Assembly: GCF_004919095.1 (NCBI RefSeq)
Contig: NZ_STGJ01000007.1
Location: 117,482-181,481, forward strand
Source of the DNA: Crenobacter intestini
Lineage (GTDB): Bacteria > Pseudomonadota > Gammaproteobacteria > Burkholderiales > Chromobacteriaceae
Direction of reading: 5' to 3'
DNA length: 64,000 nucleotides
Below the pieces are notes generated by a model. It was not told the origin of the DNA and ran no database searches. It saw nothing but the letters and a program-made list of their open reading frames with translations. Positions 35,126-44,075 of the stretch are shown piece after piece (the first letter of the stretch is position 1; the number at the start of each line of letters is the position of its first letter). The position numbers and the translations under genes are program-made.

Positions 35126-35437
35126 ATGTATGCGGTCGTAAAAACCGGTGGCAAGCAGTACAAAGTTGCTGTCGGCGAAAAACTCAAAGTAGAACAGATA
35201 CCTGCAGACATCGACAGCCAAATCGTACTTGAAGAAGTGCTGATGGTCGCTGACGGTGAACAGGTTGTTGTCGGTACCCCGCGCGTGGCTGGTGCCACCG
35301 TACAGGCCACCGTCGTTGCCCATGGTCGTGGCGAAAAGATCCGCATCTTCAAGATGCGTCGTCGTAAGCACTACCAGAAGCATCAGGGTCACCGTCAGAA
35401 CTACACCGAAATCCGCATCGACGCGATTTCGAAGTAA
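35126..35437 (+). CDS. rplU: 50S ribosomal protein L21
   Basis: A 103-residue ribosomal protein starting [20 protein letters not shown], with the conserved [20 protein letters not shown] block that binds 23S rRNA. AGGAG precedes the ATG. It is the first gene of the L21-L27-ObgE block, in the same order as in E. coli and most bacteria. Confidence 0.98.
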   Translation: MYAVVKTGGKQYKVAVGEKLKVEQIPADIDSQIVLEEVLMVADGEQVVVGTPRVAGATVQATVVAHGRGEKIRIFKMRRRKHYQKHQGHRQNYTEIRIDAISK

Positions 35438-35449
35438 GGAGCATAAGTC

Positions 35450-35725
35450 ATGGCACACAAGAAAGCTGGCGGTAGTTCCCGCAACGGTCGTGACTCCGAA
35501 GCCAAACGCCTGGGCGTGAAGGTTTACGGTAGCGAGCTGATCCCGGCAGGTTCGATCATCGTGCGTCAGCGCGGTACCCGCTTCCACGCCGGCGAAAACG
35601 TCGGTCAGGGCAAGGACCACACCCTGTTCGCCAAGGTTGACGGCTACGTGCAGTTCACCACCAAGGGTGCACTGAAGCGCAAGACCGTTTGCGTTGTCCC
35701 GTACACCGGTGTAGACGCCGAGTAA
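35450..35725 (+). CDS. rpmA: 50S ribosomal protein L27
   Basis: 91 residues starting [20 protein letters not shown], the classic L27 N-terminus that reaches toward the peptidyl transferase centre. There is no Firmicutes-type cleavable extension. AAGGAG lies 7 nt before the ATG. A strong terminator follows, so obgE may depend on read-through or its own promoter. Confidence 0.98.
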   Translation: MAHKKAGGSSRNGRDSEAKRLGVKVYGSELIPAGSIIVRQRGTRFHAGENVGQGKDHTLFAKVDGYVQFTTKGALKRKTVCVVPYTGVDAE

Positions 35726-35743
35726 TTCCGGCATCTGTCCGAG

Positions 35744-35777
35744 AAGCCCTATCCTGCGATAGGGCTTTTCTTTTTTG
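35744..35777 (+). terminator. Rho-independent terminator after rpmA
   Basis: Stem AAGCCCTATC/GATAGGGCTT with loop CTGC and the tail TTCTTTTTT. It separates the ribosomal protein genes from obgE. Confidence 0.92.
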
Positions 35778-35834
35778 TTCGAGGCGCAAGGCGCGAGCCG
35801 CTGCCTACGCGGCGCTTCACCCCTGACGCCTTAA

Positions 35835-37007
<1,173 letters not shown>

Positions 37008-37025
37008 GCCGGTTTCAGGCAGGAC

Positions 37026-37062
37026 AAAGCCCCCGCAGGTTCACGGACCTGCGGGGGCTTTT
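37026..37062 (+). terminator. bidirectional terminator after obgE
   Basis: A 15-bp stem AAAGCCCCCGCAGGT / ACCTGCGGGGGCTTT with 6-nt loop, followed by TT on the plus strand and preceded by AA only on the other. It lies 18 nt after obgE and 15 nt after the convergent small gene's stop. Confidence 0.9.
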
Positions 37063-37077
37063 GCATGGTGGGGCCGC

Positions 37078-37401
37078 TTACCAGCCGCGGTAGTACTCGC
37101 GGCGGATCTCGCGGCGCGCCTCGCGCTTTTCCTTCTGTACGTCGAAGTAGGCCTTGGTCTTGGCCTGGCGCACTTCGCGGATGCCCTCGCGGATGGCCTG
37201 GCGCTTTTCCCACGGCGTGTCGGCGCGGTAGTAGTCACGGGCGGCCTCGCGCTTCTCGGCGATCACCTCGCGTGCCCCTTCGCGCTTGGCCTTGCCCACT
37301 TCGTGGATACCCTCACGGATTTCGTGGCGCACGCCACCCCAGCCAGCCAACACGCTACCGGCACAGGTGGCGAACAGCAGGGAGATCAGTAGTTTCTTCA
37401 T
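37078..37401 (-). CDS. small secreted, highly charged helical protein of unknown function
   Basis: A 107-residue precursor with a clear signal peptide (MKKLLISLLFATCAGSVLAG). The mature part is almost entirely Arg/Lys/Glu/Ala helix. An internal repeat is visible: REGIHEVGKAKREGAR and REGIREVRQAKTKAYF. GGAG precedes the ATG. I do not recognise the family. A periplasmic, coiled-coil-like or stress-related role is a guess. Confidence 0.7.
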   Translation of the reverse strand: MKKLLISLLFATCAGSVLAGWGGVRHEIREGIHEVGKAKREGAREVIAEKREAARDYYRADTPWEKRQAIREGIREVRQAKTKAYFDVQKEKREARREIRREYYRGW

Positions 37402-37539
37402 GGAGGGCGCTCCGTATTTGTTTTCGATGCGCCAATATTGGTAGCAAATGATTTCTAAGTGAACGGAGTGTGAACAACTTCACAGCTAAGCCCTTCATCC
37501 CTCTGTGGAAAATAGTTGGCAGCTATCGAACCATAGGCG

Positions 37540-37558
37540 CATAATGCGAATCATTGTT
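37540..37558 (+). promoter_or_regulatory. Fur box upstream of feoA
   Basis: CATAATGCGAATCATTGTT matches the 19-bp Fur consensus GATAATGATAATCATTATC at 13-14 positions, including ATAATG and AATCATT. It lies 21 bp before the feoA ATG, so iron-bound Fur would repress feoABC. Confidence 0.8.
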
Positions 37559-37579
37559 ATTTGCCCTTTGGGATAAATC

Positions 37580-37819
37580 ATGCAGCAGACGCATCTGGGG
37601 AATCTGGCGCCGGGACAGAAGGCAGTAGTGCGCGCGTTGACGCAGGCCGCGGCGCCGTTCAGGCGCAAGTTGCTGGCGATGGGGTTGACGCCTGGTTGTG
37701 CGCTCGAGGTGGTGCGCGTCGCGCCGCTGGGCGACCCGCTGGAGCTGTCGCTGCGCGGTTTCTCCCTCTGCCTGCGCCGGGCCGAAGCGGCCGCCATCGA
37801 AGTCGAGGTGCGCGCATGA
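37580..37819 (+). CDS. feoA: ferrous iron transport protein FeoA
   Basis: A 79-residue SH3-fold accessory protein of the FeoB Fe2+ transporter. FRRKLLAMGLTPGCALEVVR and LRGFSLCLRRAEAAAIEV are the expected FeoA blocks. It is the first gene of feoABC, and the stop overlaps feoB (ATGA). Confidence 0.93.
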   Translation: MQQTHLGNLAPGQKAVVRALTQAAAPFRRKLLAMGLTPGCALEVVRVAPLGDPLELSLRGFSLCLRRAEAAAIEVEVRA

Positions 37820-40089
37820 ACAGCGTCTGCCTGATCGGCAACCCCAACTGCGGCAAGACCACGCTGTTTAACGCGCTGACCGGCTCGCGCCAGAAGGTCG
37901 GCAACTGGCCGGGCGTCACCGTCGAGCGCAAGAGCGGCCGCCTGAAGGGCGGCAGCGTCGAGGTGGTCGACCTGCCCGGCACCTACTCGATCGAGGCGGG
38001 CGAAGTCGGCGTGTCCGAGGACGAGCGCATCGCGCGCGACTACCTGCTTGCCGGTAACGACGCGCTGATCGTCAACGTGGTCGACGCGGCCAACCTGCAG
38101 CGCAACCTGTACCTGACCTACCAGCTGCTTGACCTGGGCCGGCCGATGCTGGTGGTGCTCAACATGATCGACGCGCTGGAAGAGGGCGGCCACACGGTCG
38201 ACCTGGAAGCCTTGCAGGCGGCGCTTGGCTGCCCGGTGCTGGCGGTGTCCGCCAGCCGCGGCCGCGGCGTCGACGCGGTGGCCGAGGCAATCGAAGCGGG
38301 CGCCGCCGCGCCTCAATTACCCACTCCGCAGCCGACGCTCGCAGGCGCGCTGGAGCACTGGGTCGCTGCCCGTCAGGCGGCCGAGCCCGGCGTCAGCCGC
38401 GCCGGGCTGTGCGCAAGATTGCTCGCCGGTGAGGCGCCGGACGCGCCGCTGCCGGCGGGCGAAGACGCCGACATCATGCTCGCCAGCAGCCGTTACGACG
38501 CGATCGACGCGCTGTGCGCGCGGGCGCTCGAGCGCGCGCATGTAGCGAGCAAGACGCTGACCGCGAAGATCGACCGCTGGGCGCTCGGCCGGGTCAGCGG
38601 CGTGCCGCTGTTCCTCGGCGCGATGTACCTGATGTTCCTGTTGGCGATCAACCTGGGCGCGGTGTTCATCGACTTCTTCGATATCGCGACCGGCACCTTG
38701 CTGGTCGACGGCAGCGCCCACCTGCTCGAGGGCGCCGGCGCGCCGGCGTGGCTCGTCGCGCTGGTGTCGAACGGCATCGGCGGCGGCATCCAGACGGTGT
38801 CGACCTTCATCCCGGTGGTCGCCGCGATGTTCCTGTGTCTTTCGTTCATGGAAGATTCGGGCTACCTCGCGCGCGCGGCGGTGGTGGTCGACCGCGCGAT
38901 GCGCGCGATCGGCCTGCCGGGCAAGGCCTTCGTGCCGATGCTGGTCGGCTTCGGCTGCAACGTGCCGGCGATCATGGGCACCCGCACGCTCGACTCGTCG
39001 CGCGACCGGCTCACCGCGATCATGATGATGCCGTTCATGTCGTGCGGCGCGCGCTTGCCGGTTTACGTGATGTTTGCCGCGGTGTTCTTCCCGCAGGACG
39101 GGCAGAACGTGGTGTTCGCGCTCTACCTGCTCGGCATCGCGGTCGCGGTGCTGACCGGCTTCGCGATGAAGCACAGCGTGCTTGCCGGCGAGGCCTCGCC
39201 CTTCGTGATGGAGTTGCCGCCTTACCGGCTGCCGACCCTGCGCGGCATGCTCACGCACAGCTGGCACCGCCTGCACGGCTTCATCGTGCGCGCCGGCAAG
39301 ACCATCGTGCTGGTGGTGATGGTGCTCTCGCTGTTCAACTCGCTGGGTACCGACGGCAGCTTCGGCAACGAGGACAGCGAGGCGTCGGTGCTCTCCGCCA
39401 CCGGCCGCGTGCTGACGCCGGCGTTCTCGCCGATGGGGGTGGGCGCCGACAACTGGCCGGCGACGGTCGGCCTGTTTACCGGCATCTTCGCCAAGGAGGC
39501 GGTGGTCGGCACGCTCGACTCGCTGTACGGCAGCCTCGCCCGTGCCCAGGCCGGCGACGAAGCCAAGGATGGCGGCTACGACCCGCTCCCGGGCATGACC
39601 GAAGCGGTGGCGAGCGTGCGCGACAACTTCCTGGGCCTCGCCTCGGCGGTGACCGACCCGCTCGGCCTGTCGGTCGGCGATCTCACCGACCGTGCGGCCG
39701 TCGCCGAGGAGCAGGGGGTCGACGCGACCACCTTCGGCCAGATGCAGATGCGCTTCGGCAGCGCTTCGGCCGCGCTCGCCTATATGGTGTTCATCCTGCT
39801 CTATACGCCGTGCGTGGCCGCGCTGGGTGCGGTGGTGCGCGAGGCGGGCGGGCGCTGGGCGCTGGCGGTCGGCGTGTGGTGCTTCGCGATCGCGTGGAGC
39901 GCGGCGACCATCACCTACCAGGCGTCGCGCCTCACCAGCGCACCGGCCGCGGCGGCAGGCTGGATAGGCGGGGTGCTTGCGCTGCTCGCGCTGGGCTTCT
40001 GGCTGCTGCGCCGCTTCGGCGAGCGCGGCGTCGCGGCGGGCATGCCGGTGGCCGAAGGCAGTTGCTGCTCGAAAGGCTGCTCGTGCTGA
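37816..40089 (+). CDS. feoB: ferrous iron transporter FeoB
   Basis: The 757-residue Fe2+ permease has a cytosolic G domain (GNPNCGKTTLFNALTG G1, DLPGTYSIE G3, LNMIDALEE G4) and a helical GDI-like domain. A polytopic membrane part follows with the paired Gate motifs, including PMLVGFGCNVPAIMGTR. The C-terminus CCSKGCSC is a Cys-rich tail typical of many FeoB proteins. feoC overlaps it by 7 bp. Confidence 0.97.
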   Translation: MNSVCLIGNPNCGKTTLFNALTGSRQKVGNWPGVTVERKSGRLKGGSVEVVDLPGTYSIEAGEVGVSEDERIARDYLLAGNDALIVNVVDAANLQRNLYLTYQLLDLGRPMLVVLNMIDALEEGGHTVDLEALQAALGCPVLAVSASRGRGVDAVAEAIEAGAAAPQLPTPQPTLAGALEHWVAARQAAEPGVSRAGLCARLLAGEAPDAPLPAGEDADIMLASSRYDAIDALCARALERAHVASKTLTAKIDRWALGRVSGVPLFLGAMYLMFLLAINLGAVFIDFFDIATGTLLVDGSAHLLEGAGAPAWLVALVSNGIGGGIQTVSTFIPVVAAMFLCLSFMEDSGYLARAAVVVDRAMRAIGLPGKAFVPMLVGFGCNVPAIMGTRTLDSSRDRLTAIMMMPFMSCGARLPVYVMFAAVFFPQDGQNVVFALYLLGIAVAVLTGFAMKHSVLAGEASPFVMELPPYRLPTLRGMLTHSWHRLHGFIVRAGKTIVLVVMVLSLFNSLGTDGSFGNEDSEASVLSATGRVLTPAFSPMGVGADNWPATVGLFTGIFAKEAVVGTLDSLYGSLARAQAGDEAKDGGYDPLPGMTEAVASVRDNFLGLASAVTDPLGLSVGDLTDRAAVAEEQGVDATTFGQMQMRFGSASAALAYMVFILLYTPCVAALGAVVREAGGRWALAVGVWCFAIAWSAATITYQASRLTSAPAAAAGWIGGVLALLALGFWLLRRFGERGVAAGMPVAEGSCCSKGCSC

Positions 40090-40331
40090 CCCGGCTGCGC
40101 GAACTGATGCGCACGCGGCCGGCGTTGACGCTGGCCGAGGCGGCGGCGCTGATGGGGCTGCCCGCGTCGGCCGTCGAGCCGATGCTGGAAACTTGGGTGC
40201 GCAAGGGCAAGGTGGCGGTCAGCGGCGCGTCGTGCGGCGGCGGCTGCAGCGGCTGCGCCAGCGACGACTGCCGCGTCTACCGCTGGCAGGAGACGCCCGC
40301 GCGGGCGGTCATCCCCTTGCGCGTGGTGTAG
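40083..40331 (+). CDS. feoC: FeoC-like small winged-helix protein
   Basis: An 82-residue product starting at GTG 40083, overlapping the feoB stop. A winged-helix pattern (LRELMRTRPALTLAEAAALM) is followed by a Cys-rich loop CGGGCSGCASDDC, the putative Fe-S site of FeoC proteins, which regulate FeoB stability or sense oxygen. The start was inferred from the overlap and from family length. Confidence 0.8.
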   Translation: MLTRLRELMRTRPALTLAEAAALMGLPASAVEPMLETWVRKGKVAVSGASCGGGCSGCASDDCRVYRWQETPARAVIPLRVV

Positions 40332-40337
40332 CAAGGC

Positions 40338-40673
40338 TCAGTATTCGAAACTGAAACGGCCGCCGACCACCTGGCGGCCATCGACGACGACCCGCCAGCG
40401 GTAGTGGCCGGGCGCCGCGTATTCGGCGCCCTGGCCGAAGTCGCGCGGGAAGGTCAGGTAGCCGAACTCGCCGGCCTTCACGCGCAGGTCCTTGGCCAGC
40501 TTCAGGCCGTTCGGCCCGGTCACCTCGAAGCGGGCGGTGTAGTCGCCCAGTTCACCGTATTTGTCGCGTACCCCAAGCTCGATCACCGGCGTGCTCATCG
40601 ACGACTGCCAGCTCGGCGCGGCCTGCGCGACAAGCGGCAGCGCGAGGGCTAGCACACAGCAGATGCGTTTCAT
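40338..40673 (-). CDS. small periplasmic beta-rich protein, unknown function
   Basis: A 111-residue precursor with a signal peptide (MKRICCVLALALPLVAQAA) and a mature domain of about 92 residues that looks like an immunoglobulin-type beta sandwich (YTARFEVTGPNGLKLAKDL, GHYRWRVVVDGRQVVGGRF). AGGAG lies before the ATG. I do not recognise the family. It converges with feoC at a 6-bp gap. Confidence 0.65.
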   Translation of the reverse strand: MKRICCVLALALPLVAQAAPSWQSSMSTPVIELGVRDKYGELGDYTARFEVTGPNGLKLAKDLRVKAGEFGYLTFPRDFGQGAEYAAPGHYRWRVVVDGRQVVGGRFSFEY

Positions 40674-40699
40674 GGAAGGCTCCTGACGCAGAAAAGCGC

Positions 40700-41950
40700 T
40701 CAGCCTGCGACCGCCGCGTCCGCCCCGTCAAGCGAGACGACCCGGTTGCGCCCCCCGGCTTTCGCGCGGTACAGCCGCTCGTCCGCCTGCGCAAGCTTGC
40801 CGCCGATGCCGTCCGCGCCGGCATCCGACACGCCGACGCTGACGGTGACCCTCAGCGGCCGTCCCCGCACGTTCAGCACCTGGGCTGCCAGCGCCATGCG
40901 GAAGGCGTCCAGCCGCGCATGGACCGCCCGGATGTCGGCTGACGCGAAGATCACGGCAAACTCCTCGCCGCCCAGCCGGGCGCAGGTCTCGCCCGGGAAG
41001 TGTTCGTACAACTGTTCGGCCAGCAGCGTCAGCGCGCGGTCGCCGCCGTCGTGGCCGTAGCGGTCGTTGACCGACTTGAAGTGGTCGACGTCGAGCATTG
41101 CGACGCAATAGGGCTGGCCGACCTGTTCGCTGGCGGCGAAGAAGGCGCGCCGGTTGGGCAGGCCGGTCAGCGGGTCGTGGTTCGCCGCGCGTACCAGCGC
41201 CTCCATGTTCTCGAGGAACTCGACGTTGTGGGTGATCCGGCAGTGGAACTCTTCGGCGTTGAACGGCTTTTTCAGGAAGTCATCGGCGCCGGCCTTGATG
41301 AAGCGCGCGGTCGTCGTGCTGTCGGACGCGCCGGAGATGCCGATGATCGCCAGCCGGTCGCGACCGTACGCGCGGCGGATGCGGTGGGTCAGCGCGATGC
41401 CGTCCATGCCCGGCATGTCCTGGTCGACCAGCACCAGGCGGATCGCGGGTTCGGCGGCGAGCGCGCGGATCGCCTCGTCGGCGTCGCCGGCGAGCAGCAC
41501 GCGGAACTGGTAGCGCTCCAGCAACTGTTTGAGGTGCTGGCGCACGGTGCGCGAGTCGTCGATTACCAGCGCGAAGAGCGCGCGGTTGCGGTCGAGGCGG
41601 CGCAGCAGCATCGCGACGTATTCGAGCGCGCCGGGCATGTCCTTGGGCACGTAGTCGACCACCGGCTGCGCCATCACCCGCTCGCGGGTCGCCGCGTCGT
41701 TGCGCGCGGTCAGCACCAGCGTCGGGATACCGGCCGCGATCAGGTCGGCGAGCGCCTCGCCTTCCGGCGCATCGGGCAGGCAGTAGTCGAGCACGGCGGC
41801 CAGCGGGCGCAGACCGGCGGCCAGCCTCGCCTGCAGCGCGGCCCGACTCTCGGCGGTATGCGCGCGGTAGCCGCCTTGTTCGACCACGCGCGTCAGCGGG
41901 CGCAGCACGCTCGGGCTGTCTTCGATCAGCAGGATGTCGGCGGCGGGCAT
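40700..41950 (-). CDS. diguanylate cyclase with two receiver domains
   Basis: The 416-residue cytosolic signalling protein has REC1 (about 3-118, ILLIEDSPSVL, LDYCLPD), REC2 (about 125-245, ALVIDDSRTV, LVDQDMPGMDG, KKPF) and a GGDEF domain with the active-site variant GGEEF in ARLGGEEFAVIF. It makes c-di-GMP on phosphorelay input. The residues before GGEEF (ETCARL) lack the RxxD inhibitory site, so product inhibition may be weak. No histidine kinase is adjacent. A link to type IV pili elsewhere is possible but not shown. Confidence 0.9.
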   Translation of the reverse strand: MPAADILLIEDSPSVLRPLTRVVEQGGYRAHTAESRAALQARLAAGLRPLAAVLDYCLPDAPEGEALADLIAAGIPTLVLTARNDAATRERVMAQPVVDYVPKDMPGALEYVAMLLRRLDRNRALFALVIDDSRTVRQHLKQLLERYQFRVLLAGDADEAIRALAAEPAIRLVLVDQDMPGMDGIALTHRIRRAYGRDRLAIIGISGASDSTTTARFIKAGADDFLKKPFNAEEFHCRITHNVEFLENMEALVRAANHDPLTGLPNRRAFFAASEQVGQPYCVAMLDVDHFKSVNDRYGHDGGDRALTLLAEQLYEHFPGETCARLGGEEFAVIFASADIRAVHARLDAFRMALAAQVLNVRGRPLRVTVSVGVSDAGADGIGGKLAQADERLYRAKAGGRNRVVSLDGADAAVAG

Positions 41951-42085
41951 CTTGGTTGCCTTGGTGTGGACATGGCCACCAGTTTAACTTTTATGTCATT
42001 TAAGGCCTAGGACTAGGGGTTTTTCCCACATCGGCGCAAGCCGTTTTCCGCGCCGCGTTGACGCTGCCACCCGCCGCCTTGGAAA

Positions 42086-43390
42086 ATGGCGGTTTTGCCC
42101 GCGACACGGATGCCCGCCTTGCTTGCGCTTTCTGAATTTTTCCGCGAAGACGTCGACCCTGCCGCGTTGCCGCTGGTGTCCCGGCTGTCCGGCGCGTGGC
42201 CGATGCTGTCGGTGTTCGTCACCCTGTTCCGCGGCGGCGACGAGGAGGTGCTGGTGCGCCTGCTGGTGCTGCGCGAACTGGGCGCGCGCGCCGACGCGCC
42301 GCGCTGGAGCCCGCAGGAGATCGCGCAGCGCTTCGCCTACCTGAACGACACCAAGCTCTCCACCGTACTCGCCCGCCTGAAGGACGGCGACCTGTTGCTG
42401 TGGGACGGCGACGCCGGCCTGTGGCAGCTGTCCGAGGGCGCGCGCGTCGCGCTGTCGGCCTTGTCGACCATGGTCGACTTTGCCGGCGACGACGTCGAGC
42501 TGGGCTACCTCACCAGCCAGGTCGCCGCCGGGCAGGCCGTCGGCCAGTTGTCGGACGACGCGCTTGCCCACCTGCTGGCCCGCCTGAACGAGCTGACCTG
42601 CGAATTCGAGGACGCGCTCGAGTCGCAGTCCGAATTTCGCATCCGCGCGGCACAGCACCGGCTGGAGGCCGTGTGGCGCTGGGTCGCCAAGAGTACCGAG
42701 GTGGTACGCGGCCTGACCGCCGACGAGACGCTGACGCTCGCGCAGCTGGCGCAGGCGCAGGCGGTCGCGCTCGCGCAAAGCCGCATGCTCGCGCTGGCCG
42801 GTACCTTCGAGCGGCGCCTCGCGCAACTGGCCGCGCAGCGTGTGCACCTGGGGATCTCCGGGCTCACCTCGACCGATATCGCCGACTGGCTGCGCCACCG
42901 CCAGCAGGGCCAGCTGGGCAAGCTTGCCGCCGGGGCACTCTCGTTCGCGCCGGAGCCGGCCTTCCTGTCGACGCCGGAGCTGGCCGACGTCGCCGAGTAC
43001 GAGCTGATCGCGCGCGAACGCGCGCGCGCGGGCGACGCGGTGCTGCCAGGCAGTACCAGCGCGCCGGTGAGCGGCGTGCCCGAGATCGAGCGCCTGTTGG
43101 AAGCCGAGGCGATGTACGACACGCTGACGACGCTCGGCATGGCCGGCGAGACCGGCTTCCCGATCGACCGCGCGGTGCTCGCCGGCAGCTACGACGAGAC
43201 CGCGTACCGGCTGTCGCTGTTGTCGCTATTGGGCGACCCCGACATGCGCGGCGACGACAGCATCGTCGCCCAGCTCGCCCGCCTGCCGCTTCGGCTGACC
43301 GGCGGCCTGGGCGTGACCGAGCCCGAACACCCCGAGGTGGCCTGCCTCTCCGACGCCACCCTTAGCCGGATCCCGCAAGATGGACACTGA
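42086..43390 (+). CDS. kleisin-like subunit (MksF-type) of a four-gene SMC operon
   Basis: A 434-residue, mostly helical protein. The N-terminus has a winged-helix-like section (RWSPQEIAQRFAYLNDTKLSTVL, then LLLWDGDAGLWQLSEGARVA). A long helical middle follows, with a C-terminal region ending just inside the next gene. I do not detect a catalytic motif. Position first in an operon with an MksE-like and an SMC protein makes a kleisin role likely, as in MksBEF condensins. Sequence similarity to known kleisins is not visible to me. A start at 42110 is also possible; no ribosome site decides. Confidence 0.65.
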   Translation: MAVLPATRMPALLALSEFFREDVDPAALPLVSRLSGAWPMLSVFVTLFRGGDEEVLVRLLVLRELGARADAPRWSPQEIAQRFAYLNDTKLSTVLARLKDGDLLLWDGDAGLWQLSEGARVALSALSTMVDFAGDDVELGYLTSQVAAGQAVGQLSDDALAHLLARLNELTCEFEDALESQSEFRIRAAQHRLEAVWRWVAKSTEVVRGLTADETLTLAQLAQAQAVALAQSRMLALAGTFERRLAQLAAQRVHLGISGLTSTDIADWLRHRQQGQLGKLAAGALSFAPEPAFLSTPELADVAEYELIARERARAGDAVLPGSTSAPVSGVPEIERLLEAEAMYDTLTTLGMAGETGFPIDRAVLAGSYDETAYRLSLLSLLGDPDMRGDDSIVAQLARLPLRLTGGLGVTEPEHPEVACLSDATLSRIPQDGH

Positions 43391-44075
43391 ACTCAAGACC
43401 CTGTGCGCGCGCCTGTTGGCCCAGCGCGTGCTGCCGCGCGCCGACCCCTTGGTGCGCCGCGCGCTGATGGACGAGGCGTTCCGCGCCGAACTGGACGAGC
43501 GTCTGGCCGGCACCGGCCTGCGCCTCGTCGAAAACCCTTACGCCGAGCATGTCGCGCTCGCGCTCGCGCCCGAGATGGGCGAGCCGGTGTTCGGTGCCGG
43601 CGAGACCTGGCAGAACAACACGCTCGGCCTGCCGCGCGACGGCGTCGCGTTGCTGGTCGTGCTGTGGGCGCTGATCATCCTGCCCAAGCGCGAGCGGCAG
43701 ATCGCCCGCGTCGAGGCCGGCCGCGAGGGGCAGTCCGACATGTTCGGCGCGCTGAAGCCGCTCGCCACCGGCGAGGCGGTGTCGTGCGGCGTGTCCGAGG
43801 ATGCGCTGTACGCCGACTTCGGCCGGAAACTGGGCGGGCGCACCCGCTTTTCGGCCAACCTGGGCCGTCTGGCCAACCTCGGTTTCGTCACCCGCCGCAA
43901 CAAGTGGATCGAGGAGGGGCCGCTGCTCGACGTACTGATCGACTACAGCCAGCTCGCGCCGCGCATCATCGAGGGGGCGCTCTCCGACCTGCTCTCGCAG
44001 CGGCGCGGCCAGCCGGCCGAGGCGGCTGCGGCCGAGCCTGAACCCACGCCCGCCGGGCAAACGGAGGAAGCCTGA
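43380..44075 (+). CDS. MksE/JetB-like accessory subunit
   Basis: A 231-residue protein with tandem winged-helix character (LGLPRDGVALLVVLWALIIL, FSANLGRLANLGFVTRRNKW) and an acidic Ala/Glu/Pro tail. The motif LTVLW-like helix followed by F-x-x-x-L-x-x-L-G pattern and a binding platform is characteristic of the DUF4194-like small subunits that accompany SMC proteins in Mks and Wadjet systems. It overlaps its neighbours by 11 bp and 1 bp, so production is tightly coupled. Confidence 0.7.
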   Translation: MDTELKTLCARLLAQRVLPRADPLVRRALMDEAFRAELDERLAGTGLRLVENPYAEHVALALAPEMGEPVFGAGETWQNNTLGLPRDGVALLVVLWALIILPKRERQIARVEAGREGQSDMFGALKPLATGEAVSCGVSEDALYADFGRKLGGRTRFSANLGRLANLGFVTRRNKWIEEGPLLDVLIDYSQLAPRIIEGALSDLLSQRRGQPAEAAAAEPEPTPAGQTEEA

